Made by a program: the position numbers and the translations under genes. A stretch of DNA of 64,000 nucleotides from Acanthosoma haemorrhoidale (lineage: Eukaryota > Arthropoda > Insecta > Hemiptera > Acanthosomatidae). Position 1 is the stretch's first letter, and every line of letters starts with the position of its first letter. Location of the stretch: NCBI GenBank assembly GCA_930367205.1, contig OV884011.1:118727866-118791865 (forward strand), written 5' to 3'. The notes under the pieces were generated by a model. That model saw nothing but the letters and a program-made list of their open reading frames with translations. It searched no databases and had not been told where the DNA came from. Below, piece by piece: positions 40,641 to 51,084 of this stretch.

Positions 40641-42215
40641 AAGAAAAGATCACATAAATCTTACTGCCTAACTACTCTGAAGGAAATACTGTTCAATTCA
40701 ACACCGTTCCTATTTAAGCAGAGCTCCTTCCCACTATCTACCTCACCCAGCCACAAACACAGTGGGATGAAAAGGTCCAAAAAAGCACGACATCACGATG
40801 TTCATCGGCCCAAATGAAATTTTTTTTTTTATGACTCAAAAAAACTAGATAAGTTGGTTTATCTGTACCTTCCTAAATGGAAGTCAGTGGGTGAGCCGAA
40901 GAAACATTTTCCATAATTTTCGTTCAATAGTTCAATTGAAAACCTGGTAATTTTGTGGAGTTCCGCATGAATTTCAATTTGTCAAATTGTTGTTTTAAGA
41001 TGGTAGTTGATAATTTTTTCTTGAAAGTTTGCCAGCTTTTTATTATCATTCTGTGCCACTCGAAAAAAATTTAATAGTTTCTAAAACTTGTTTTTCGTTC
41101 AAGTTTTGTTGCTTTTTTGTTTATGAAAATACGTGTTTTTAAATAAAAATTTTTACGAAGATGGCAATTTAACACAATTTCCAGAAAATGGACTTTCTCC
41201 ACTTTTTCCATAGTTATTGGGTGAAATCCGTACGGATGTTCGTACAAGTTGTAGGTACTAGAGTCTCCTAAAACCGGACATCGCTCTCAACTTCTGATGA
41301 TTTCAACAATCGTATTGAAGTCAAATAAGGAACGTTAGTTATTGGTCGCAGAAAATGCCTTAAACCAAAAAATAAATCTTTTATACATATAACAGTGTTG
41401 CTGATGTTATACCTAAGATTAGCACGTGTCTCCTACGCTGGCCCGTGAGTTTATGCACATAACTAGTTTATTTATTGAATTAATATTATATCTACGGTGT
41501 TACTTGAAGCCCTGTCAAGCGAGCCTTGAGGACCCCCTGGTATTCCCTGCACCTCCTCACTTCCAGTCTTGAACAATTTTCTTCAATTGCCGCCTTCGCC
41601 CAATATTGTCCATATTATATTAATCAATGACAGTTAATTAACCAGTTAACTACAGTGAATATCTGTAATTTGATAATTTATTCAATATGATAGAAAAGTA
41701 TTTATTTTTCATTACTAATTAATTTATAAATGACCCTTCAGTATTTTTCATGGGTCTAGTTTTATTTTTAGAGCCATTGGAAATAAACCATGCCTCAACA
41801 TCTGTTTGAGTTAAAGTTACAAACAAAGTTGCAAATATTATTAATCAGAACTTCAACATCTGAAATTTGGAACCCTACTAAAAATCATAGAAACTTTATA
41901 TATTAACACCAACTAATTGATTCATTAATGACACTTGAATTTTATTAAGATGGGTATGTTTTTCATTCCTTCCCAATGTCGAGTGGGACGTTTATTATTT
42001 AAAATGTATGTATCTTGAACAGGGTACTCGGAAATACAAGTACAGACAAATAAACGGGTGAAAAAATAAGGGTTTCTGATTTTGGAAAAAAATATCAATG
42101 GAACCTCAGGAATGGTATAATCTACTGGTACTGTTCTGGAAAATTCTGTGACTTAGCATTGTAACTATAACATCTAGTCTATATTTGAGGAATATGCAAC
42201 TGGCTTGTATGATCT

Positions 42216-42305
42216 TGTTACATTCCATGTACAGAGTCAGTTTATTCCGATCTTAGCCATATAGTCACACTATCATATTGTCCAGAAAATAAAGCATATT
42301 ATAAA
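42216..42305. repeat. 90-bp direct repeat, copy 1
   Basis: Runs from TGTTACATTCCATGTACA to AAAGCATATTATAAA. It is almost identical (one difference seen, GAGTCAG versus CACTCAG-like at the same place) to 42697-42786 in the same direction. It lies in the predicted 3' UTR of the 88-residue gene. Confidence 0.93.
42241..42246 (-). terminator. Candidate poly(A) signal of the 88-residue gene
   Basis: AATAAA on the minus strand about 106 bases past the stop. It lies inside the first copy of the 90-bp direct repeat, so a second copy of the same signal is present in the last intron. Confidence 0.4.
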
Positions 42306-42351
42306 TAAATTAACGTAGAGTGCTCTTTGGAATTAATCAGTAATTTATTGG

Positions 42352-45300
42352 TTAAACTGTACGCCTGGTTTTCTTTGATTTATCTTCGACCTTGGGCCCT
42401 GGCTGCGACGTGGAAGCGCAAATCTCCATCTCTTTCCGCCTCTTAGCTGAAAAACGAAAGAGTAAATATGAAAAATAACATCACGATGTATTGGTGAGAG
42501 GGTATTTGAAAATCCCCTTAATATCTTAACAATTGAAATTTAATACCAATTTTTAGCGAAATCATTAGCTGATAGATCAAAGCTCCTTTGAGAGAAGGTG
42601 TGTATTTGTATATAGTGGTAATATATACTGCTGCATTAGGTCTCCTCGCATATATGCGTATAATACATAAAAAATATGAATAATTATATATATATATGTT
42701 ACATTCCATGTACACAGTCAGTTTATTCCGATCTTAGCCATATAGTCACACTATCATATTGTCCAGAAAATAAAGCATATTATAAAAAAATAACATTTAT
42801 TTTTATATAGGATGTTTTTTATTTTATTATTAGGATGATTTTATATATATAGGAATCAATAAATCTATAATAATAATCGCTTGTTCAAGTGGCGTACCAA
42901 ATGTAGCATGTAGATATATCTGTCGGTACAAATATATTCTCACGTACCTTATCTGGAGAACCACGGCTCTACGCTCAAGTCAAATATTTAAAGATCCCAT
43001 TTAATTATTCAAACTACTTGATTTGATTACCCGATCAAACTCTGAGCGTACTGCATTGGGGTAAAGTTATAATAAAATTCCAAACAACAATCTTTATTGT
43101 GCAATAATTACAATCTGCCTTTTATAAGGCAATAATAATACAGATAAATGATCTCATTCATACCATATATACATCATCATTCACTCGCTCATTCATACAA
43201 TAGGACATGATTGGAGAAACTGGCCATTGCCAGGACTCCCACTGTCACGCGATTATAGCAGGTCACGAGGCCACTGCCTTTTCAGTCTCCGAGGAGGATT
43301 ATAGGGATGAGTGGCGCAGTGCAAAGACTGTGCTACAGGATTAGGGTGGTTGGAAAGGCTACTGTGGAATTTCATAAACTTGGAAGGGATGAGTTCTAGA
43401 ATGTAGGGTATATTAAGGTCGTTATGAAGGGTTTTATATAATAAAATAAAATTGATTAATATTGGTTGGATTTGATGTTGTCCCAATTAAATTTATTCCA
43501 GAAAGGAAAATTTCGTGCTGAACAATAGAAGGAATTTATACATTGAGATTGAATAAAGGTAAGGGATAATTGTATTTACGATAAGATAAGTGATGTATTT
43601 ACACGGCTAAAAATTAAATGCAGTAAAATAGAATGAATGATATGATTGATAATTTTATATTAAACTTATATGGAAAATATCAATATAAATTGTATCTTAC
43701 TTAAATCTAAACATAGTTTATTGAAGCAATCCAGTAGCCCATTACAGTTTCCGTCAAGCCTCTCTCTCATCTCTTCTGAAATCTACGTCCGTTTCGTCTC
43801 CCGCTCAACTAACCCTCCTCTCCGAGAATCCATCGAAGACTAATCTTCTCCTCGATAACTCCTAGAACTGACCTGTGTTCCAAGTAAATAAGGGTCTTTA
43901 TTCCAATCTTTGTCAACTGAAAGTGCCTTTTTCACGCCTCTTTTCTATGTGTTTCTACAGAGGGTCGACCAGATCTAAAGAAAGGTGTAGATCATATCTG
44001 CACTCTCTGGTACCGAAAAGGGTTTTTATGATGCCTCATCCTGTCCTGCCGAATGACCATAAATATTGACCAATAAACCAAGGTGTATTCAAATAGTGTA
44101 TATTCACTACTCCCTCTACCCTGATCCGTTTTCAAACCCGTGTACAAAGGGTGTTTATATGATCTGAACTCGCTGTCGCCGTGAATTTATCGTGATAAAT
44201 TAATATAATATATATATAATATAAATTATCGTGAATTTATTGATAAATATGGGTTTTACCATCTTTAATTGGCTGTCATTACTGGGGGTTACACTAGTTT
44301 TTGGAAATACTTAGAATTTCGAATTTAAGACCACCTGCAGTATTGGTTCTAGCCTATTCATTTTTTTTTTTTTTTGTTAGTGACAGAAAATACATCGTTG
44401 TATGCATTGAATTTAACATTATGTAGATCCACCTTCGAGGATTTCCGGATGTTTGAGGTCAGGCTATTGATTGAATGTGTTTGATCCGTATCACCCAAAT
44501 GTAGCAGAGAGGCTGAAACCCACGTCAAGTTCAATAAGAGAACTGCGGAAACAGGTTTGGTTTACTTTGAACAGATTGAACATTGCTGGGATGCATACGG
44601 CTACCATACATTTGCCTACCACTACAAGTAGGCATTTAAGAAGGCGGGAACCCTAACAACTGGCTAAATATTTATACTGACCCGGAGCAGGAACTCCAAA
44701 AGAAAAGCATTATATTTTTGATGTAGAGATTTCATTCCCTAAACCACAAGTGCCTTTTTCAACCCATCATTCTTCTTATTGTAATCTAGTTCTTCTTGAG
44801 TGTTTTTAACATTACTTAACTCGTTTTAATTTGAATCACTATTTACTGATATTCAGTTTTTAATAACTAAAACTTCTGGTGTTTTCTAGTTCTTACACAT
44901 TAAATAGTTGTTTTATATATTTACGTATTGTATCTGTATTTTAATATTAAAAGTATCGTTAGGACCACTTAGTAGGCTGGGTCGTAAGCAAATCATTCTA
45001 TATAGCAGACATGGTTATTTGAAAAATTATTTTTAAGATAGTTACTTTCCCTCTACTGTTTGGTCCCTAAGATTACCTAAATCTCGGATTATGTGGGAAT
45101 TAAGATAGTTGAGGTAAAATTTCGTGTTCGCTACTCCTGTAATACTCCTTCTAGAGATATTAAAAAGTATTCGTAAAATTTTTAATGCCTTCACAAATAC
45201 TTATATTTCAACGTATTACATTTTGAACATACATCTTAGATTTCACAATAATATATATGTGTAAAAAGTTGTGTCAAAAATCTATAAGCTTTTATTGTTT

Positions 45301-48300
45301 TGGGCCAAGTGTGGTTGATGTATATTGCGCTATGTAAATTCAGGGCCCAGGCCGTAAAGTAAATCCTATGCTCCCAAGGGCATCATATTGCCGGCTGACC
45401 CTTACTTAGCCAACAGCATTATGATGCATTCAGCACTTAATAAAATTTAGTTATAGATAAGAAATTAAACCAAAAGGAAATAAGTCTGGGGTTAATAATA
45501 AAATAATTTAGTCAAGTTTCGTTCACCAAAGGTAACTTGTGTCAGATACATAAAAAAATAGTAAATATCCGCAATTAGTAATCAAAAATTAATCTTGCCT
45601 TTAAGGCTTTATTAGTTTGAATACTTATACTTGACAGATAACTAATATAAATGGTAGTGAACCATAAAATAATAGTTTATATTAAAGATAAGAGGAATAT
45701 CCTAACTTTCAAAAAATGAACAGAACTATGATACCGCAAATACATAAACGCTTATCACAATCCTAACCTTCTATCGAGAATGCATCTCGAAACATATGTT
45801 ATTCCTCAAATAAAAATATACCACGAAACCGAAAAAACATATGGTTTTTAACAATTGAATCTATAATACTTGGCTTTTCTCCTACAGAGCTGAAAATCCT
45901 AGCTGCAGATCAGATGCTAATGGAGAGTCGTCTTCGCTGAGAGCTACCGATCCCTGGGAGAGTAGGTATGACCCTGTATCGACGGTCCAGGTGCCCGGTA
46001 ATCTGCCTCAGTCAGTTAAAGGATACTCATCTCCTTCAGCTAACAGTGTTTCAACCTCCATTTCTCTAATAATGAGGTCTACATTTTGGGGAGCATCGAC
46101 ATCGCAAGTGAAAAATCTCCGCCAGCGATACTTCGGGCTAGTCTGAGCTGTACTGCTGCTGTGCGTTGAATTTCCCCAAGGCCAAAGTTGCCTCGTCCAT
46201 GACAACTTAGCCTCACAAGCATCAACACAATCCATTCCAATTGACAACAAGTCAATGGAAACAACTCGACTTCTTCTGTACATTACCTTTACGCGGTAGT
46301 TCCATTCATGACAATATGTATTTAATCACTTCGACCATGTTGAATTCAACTTCTGGTGCATTTCCGCAGGATTCAAATCCCCAATAAAGACACAATGGAG
46401 CTACGAAGTCCTGCTTTTTTGCAGCTGAATTTGTTGACATAAGCCTTGTTGCAATAACGAAATCATATCAAGCAATGCCATTTGAGCTGGTTCATTATTC
46501 ATAGATAGCAGTGGAGTCCGGGCATCAATATCTTTTTTCCAGCCCCAGTCGTGGATGTCTTTTTCAGAACCCATCCAGTTATAAAAATGCAGATAAGTTC
46601 TATATTAACGGTATTAAACTGCATCCCTAGTTCGAGGTAGTCGTGCCAAATCGAATTTTGTGTATGTAGCAGCTTTAGCAAAGCGAAGATACCACAACTG
46701 ATCTATAGATGTGTTCAAGTCATCTCCAGAACGGGGCACAAGAAGCGATGCTGTGGCTACCGTGATCGTTTCTTTTTCTGCAGCTGGATCTTTGAAAATG
46801 GCAACACTTTCATTGTGGGAAGCATCACTCTCAAGTGTGGTACAAAATATAATTTTTCCCACCCCAAACAGAGTAAATAAGAAACAAAGCTAACAGCAGC
46901 ACGGGATGAGGTCCTTGGTATTTGGAAGTATTATCTAGGAACGTCCTGCAATTTGCTCTAATATACCCGTTATAAGACATAAACAGAACGCTTCCAATGA
47001 CTGAAGCGTATGACCAACTTCATACTGAAATGGCAATCCAGAAGCTTAAAAATGCCAAATCTATGTGGAGAAAACCCAAATGAATTTCTAGAAATCGGAG
47101 GAAACCCATCTATAAGCTAATAATAAAAATATGAAAAGAAGAAAGGGTCCGTCAAACATGGGATATCTCCCTGATAATGGCAATTTTAGACAAGGTCCAT
47201 CGACTGGATTGCTCCCTCTATCGATGTATATCTCATCTGTTGAGTTTACAGAAAGTAATATCAAACACTTGCTAAATTGTATCCATGGCAAGTTTCAAAC
47301 TGTTTTTTTGGAAAGGGAGGATCTCAACCCGAAAAATATTTATACTTCTCCAGATACTTGAAAGGAGAGGGGAAACAAATAAAGACGCGCACATTTTGCG
47401 GAGTTTCAAGCAGCTTATTACTAGTCTAGTTATTAGAGAAGCTATGAGAGAAATTATGAAGGAGAATTTTACCAAAACCTATTCGAATAACACAAGCCTG
47501 CATATGTGGCTGACAACCACTCAAGTCCTGCCTTCAAATTCTAAATGTTGACAAGAATTACTCGACCAACCTGGGCATTTCTTGTTTCTTCTATCCAAAC
47601 CCTATTTTTTCTTATTTATTTTTATCCAGGAATACATTTTTTAAGTTATAAAATATCATTATTATCATTACCCATTTCATAGATTGTCTGGTCGATGAGT
47701 TGTACTCTGCCCAGAACCTTTTGGTCTTTTGAACGATTTTCTAGTTCATCTTGCATCATTGCATCGGACAACTGAAAATAATAAATTCAATAAATTACAC
47801 TTCATTAAGGAGGATTATTGAATTCTCGATTCAATTATTATTATTGAATTCGATCGATTCTGCAATCTAATTACCATGTTTCCATGTTCCTTCTATACCA
47901 TCTTCATACCATTATAATCTTTTTTTTTTTAAGCCAACGAAGAGACTGCAGCAGGTGACATATTATATTCATACCACGTATTATATTATTTAATAATAAT
48001 AATAACAATGGATGATAAGATAGAAATGTTGTATATATATATTTTATACAAATTAATTAATTAATTAATTACTTATATATATATATAAGTACAACTTTAA
48101 AGTACAAATATATAATGCACAAAATATATTTATTTATGGCTAAAGTAGGATTTATAATATTGAGTTAAAAAAAAAATTGGGACGAAGATGATCTAAAGAG
48201 GACCATGGACACGTAGCCATAACAAAATTAAATACATGATCGGGAAAAAAAACACTATGTTTTTATTTTTAATGACCCTGTAATAATTAAATAAAAATTT

Positions 48301-48425
48301 AATAAACGCATCCTAATTAATAATTAATTTCTAGTAAACTAATAATTACTTACCATTTTCAAAACTATGAAGTTCATTACGGTGTCCTGCTTGTCCCTTC
48401 TCATTTTTTCTTTAGCGCCCAACAT
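42352..48425 (-). CDS. Uncharacterised 88-residue charged protein, three exons
   Basis: I do not recognise this protein. Three minus-strand exons fit together: 48425-48354 (24 codons, starts MLGAKEKMRRDKQD), 47771-47672 (33 codons plus one base, LSDAMMQDELENRSKDQKVL) and 42446-42352 (the rest, ending in VEDKSKKTRRTV and TAA). All borders are GT-AG and the phases agree. An in-frame TAA lies upstream of the ATG with no other Met between. The middle is rich in Glu, Lys and Gln with hydrophobic spacing compatible with a short coiled coil, and the C-terminal tail is basic. There is no signal peptide or membrane segment. The intron between exons 2 and 3 is 5.2 kb and holds transposon debris. Function unknown; it could be the short subunit of a larger complex. 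Confidence 0.6.
42697..42786. repeat. 90-bp direct repeat, copy 2
   Basis: Partner of 42216-42305, offset 481 bases, in the last intron of the 88-residue gene. The pair brackets terminal exon 42352-42446. The near-identity implies a recent event. Confidence 0.93.
42985..43075 (+). repeat. Dispersed repeat family A, short copy
   Basis: Shares CCATTTAA-TATTCAA, GATCAAACTCTGAGCGTA and GCATTGGGGTAAAG-like segments with the copies at 40335 and 50560, at lower identity. Confidence 0.45.
43090..43435 (-). mobile_element. Jockey-like non-LTR retrotransposon, 3' fragment
   Basis: Almost the same sequence as the 3' end of the element at 54553-55420, in the same orientation. The minus-strand frame contains NDLNIPYILELIPSKFMKF and ends PRRLKRQWPRDLL at a stop near 43253. 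The shared 3' UTR includes TTACAATCTGCCTTTTATAAG. Relative to the larger copy it lacks about 137 bases of 3' UTR and everything upstream of the last 55 or so codons. Confidence 0.8.
43500..45900. other. Intronic/intergenic stretch without recognisable features
   Basis: Part of the 5.2-kb intron of the 88-residue gene. A slightly GC-richer pyrimidine-rich patch lies at 43730-44060. Open frames at 43875-44069 and 44471-44656 (plus) have no recognisable domain and no convincing splice sites. Confidence 0.4.
45960..46870 (-). pseudogene. Decayed transposon-associated gene with W-G-W and Cys-rich (CRC-like) region
   Basis: Three frames on the minus strand join in order. 46862-46614 encodes LWYLRFAKAATYTKFDLARL followed by PRTRDA, matching the L-LP-T-DA motif of a widespread arthropod transposon-associated protein. 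The next frame (about 46560-46400) supplies DWGWKK-like residues and NEPAQMALLDMI. Then 46283-46008 gives a GMDCVDACEA stretch that fits the remains of the Cys-rich repeats, and ends EGDEYPLTD. At least two frameshifts separate these parts and most of the cysteines are lost, so it is not functional. It lies within the large intron of the 88-residue gene, in the same orientation. Confidence 0.6.
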
Positions 48426-48429
48426 TTTT

Positions 48430-50030
48430 ATCAGGTTTCTTTTTTCTTAAACTGAGTAATACTTATTGAAATGTTACTGAATTTATGCTTAGTTAATTTA
48501 TCTACTCTCTAGATCGCAAAAGTCGATTATATAAAAATGAATTCAACAACACTATCTTTGCGTTCTATCAACAACTCCGAAGGGAGTTGCAAGTGATCGT
48601 TTTGAATTCGTGAAGGTACATTTTACAACACCTCAAAATATACTGAATAGTTTTTGGTTAGAGTAAACGGTTTAAGCTTATTATGTTTTGATCAAAAACA
48701 TCCTGTTTCACCATTTTTTGTAAACGTGGTTGTGCTCAGAACCGTCGAAATTGCATACACATGTGGGAATTGATTGTCAGATTTCGGTCACAGGAGTACA
48801 AAAATTCAAGGCAAGTGTAATATCACAAAATTACGTAATAATGTTTGACTAAAGCCCATCTCAAATAACATACTGTTAATCAATAATAGTTTGATAACCT
48901 ATCCAATAAGATAGACAAATATTTATTTTTTAATTACATGATAATTGATCCACCAATGCTCCTTCATTATCTTATGGGTATTAAGTAGCCTGGCATATTA
49001 AATTAAGTATATTTGAAATTGTGCACAGTAAACCCAATACATATTGATTATTAGGATTAGCAGTGTTTTTTTAATGAATAGACTGACAAACACAGAGGTG
49101 AATAGAGGTTTGGTCCTAAGCCAATCGGAAAACCAACTATACCCAAAACAGTCAAACTCAAACCGGATTTCCAGACTTTTGCTCAGGTAATATGTGCATA
49201 AATGTTTGCTCAGGCTGATCCCAGGCAATATTACTAGCGAATCACCACAGATAAGATAGCAATAAACAACTTGAGGACTCGGATCAAAACCGATAGCTTG
49301 CACTACATATGTCACCTACCTTCCTTCACCTGTCGATGGAGTCAGCAATCCGAAATCACGTCTCTCTGAGGCATTCTTAACTCATGAGTAAATACTTCAC
49401 CGTTCCATGTCGCCCATGTTTGTTTCTTGCAATAGCTTAATTAAAGCCATTTATCATATGTTCTAATTACAAACATTATATTCGGTATAGTTGACAATGT
49501 TAAAATAAATTATAAATAAGGATTAACCTTGGATTAGAATGGCATGATTAATATTCTCACCTTGAAAAAATATTTATTTATTACTGGCTCCATGTAATAA
49601 ACTAAGAATGGCCAACCAAGCTAAAAAAGGGTTGTAGCGAGTAATACTTGTCCTAAATCCTCTTTCTCATTTATTTATTATTTAGCAGAGAAGGTTAGTA
49701 ATCAATTACGTTTAAAACTGTTTATACCCTTATCAAGTGTCCATATTAGAAAATTAAATTCGATTTTACTTGAGTGGAACAGACAACGGTTTATAAATAT
49801 AAACTGCTACGTTCGGCTAATCAGAGATTTTTCTTTAAATATAGACTATACTTACTGCGTATCGATATACTAATCTATCTGATATACAACAGTATCCGAA
49901 TACATAAAACTTTAAGGCAATATATAAAGGATGTTACTTTTCTACTGATACATAAATTTATTTATATATGTAAGGGTTCTAAAATTTTAAGTCAGGATAG
50001 ATCGCCAACAGGATCATAAATTTTCTTCAT
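48430..50030. other. Intergenic region upstream of the 88-residue gene
   Basis: AT-rich sequence with no supportable gene. An open frame of 105 codons on the minus strand at 48998-49315 has no recognisable domain. The proximal part (48426-48600) should hold the promoter and 5' UTR of the 88-residue gene, but I see no clear core motif. Confidence 0.4.
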
Positions 50031-50032
50031 AT

Positions 50033-50395
50033 TGTTGTAATATTTAGATGCTTTGCCTTTGATTTAAATTTGAAATTAGCGGGCATAAATAGGTGGCAAA
50101 TGAGCCATAAAAAAGGAGGGGGTGCTTGGAAAACAAGAGGGCAAGAAGGTTGTTCTGCTGGTTATCCACGGGAGACGCGATGAATGAAAATTTGAGGTTG
50201 GGAAGTTTTGAAGATTCCTTTGTTTGTGTCGTGAATGAAGTGAGAAGAATAGAACTAACAGTTAATCAATATATAAATAATCGTAAAGGTAAATGAAAAT
50301 TGTTACTAACATATTAATTTGTCACAGACTGGTGTATTAAAGAGTTAAAAAAGGTTTTGTTATATCTAATCTAACCTCAGATATAAAACATAACA
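50033..50395 (+). mobile_element. LTR with adjoining primer-binding site (truncated LTR retrotransposon)
   Basis: A stretch starting TGTTGTAATATTT and ending AACATAACA (TG...CA) is followed after two bases by TGGCGCCCGA (50398-50407), the classic primer-binding site complementary to the 3' end of a lysine tRNA. No gag or pol follows, so the element is truncated soon after. Part of the LTR (GGTGCTTGGAAAACAAGAGG and onward) resembles 1030-1110 in the ECM29 intron. The left boundary is a guess from the TG. Confidence 0.55.
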
Positions 50396-50397
50396 AT

Positions 50398-50407
50398 TGG
50401 CGCCCGA
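50398..50407 (+). other. Retroelement primer-binding site
   Basis: TGGCGCCCGA directly after a CA-ending LTR-like sequence. In retroelements this is where the tRNA primer anneals to begin minus-strand cDNA synthesis. Confidence 0.6.
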
Positions 50408-50559
50408 AAAAACTAAAGTTCAAGTGTTTGTGATTCTGTTAGGTATTTTGTTTTGGTGGTTTACCTATTGGAACCCAAACCCCTCTTGAATTTTAAAAGA
50501 ACCTTACATATATTTACCTGACTGGGCCAAAAGCGACACCCTGTCACGCTCTAGTTGAA

Positions 50560-51080
50560 TAATTGGAACATTTGAATTGTAGGGGTGCCATTTAACTATT
50601 CAACTACTGATCGATTTTATTTCTCTATCAAATATTGAGCGTATTGCATTCGCGTGAATTTATACTTCAAATTATACTTTATTGAAATAATTTTCCACTG
50701 TCCCAATTGGAATCTAAGCCCAAAGTAACTTACCTTAATAAATTAACGTGATGATCAAAATGGATGGGATTCATTTATATAAAATAGAAATTTGTATACC
50801 ATATTTGATTACCAACATTTTAAAAATGTTTTACTGAAAAATATTATATTTAATTGAATTTACATGATATGGATAAAATGATAGGAAGAGCTCTTACAAG
50901 CTTAACTAACTTATCTCTTACTATAAATACATCGATGGCTTCAAGATCAATGTGTTAGTTCAAGTCAAAACCTCAGCGTCTCAGAGGTCTGTCCGAGACC
51001 AGTCATCAGCACAACTAGCAGCAGACCCGCTCCGGGCAGTTGCCCAACACCAAGTCCTCAGCACAGCAGAGCTGCTAAGG
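50560..51080 (+). repeat. Dispersed repeat family A, longest copy
   Basis: Best copy of a family also found at 39640-40035 (inverted), 40335-40640 and 42985-43075. It combines an AT-rich left part with a GC-rich right part that starts near CAAGTCAAAACCTCAGCGTC. The GC-rich part has an internal near-repeat around CAGCACA-CTAGCAGCAG. No coding frame is shared by the copies, so it is probably a non-autonomous element or LTR of unknown class. Confidence 0.7.
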
Positions 51081-51084
51081 ATGT

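Noticed and set aside
46900..47551. Plus-strand open frames with a transposon-like flavour
   Set aside because: Weak resemblance to an insect transposon-associated protein over a short stretch only, with several stops; not enough to name.
48040..48080. Inverted AT-rich repeat (TTAATTAATTAATTA and TATATATATATA)
   Set aside because: Simple-sequence AT DNA gives such palindromes by chance.
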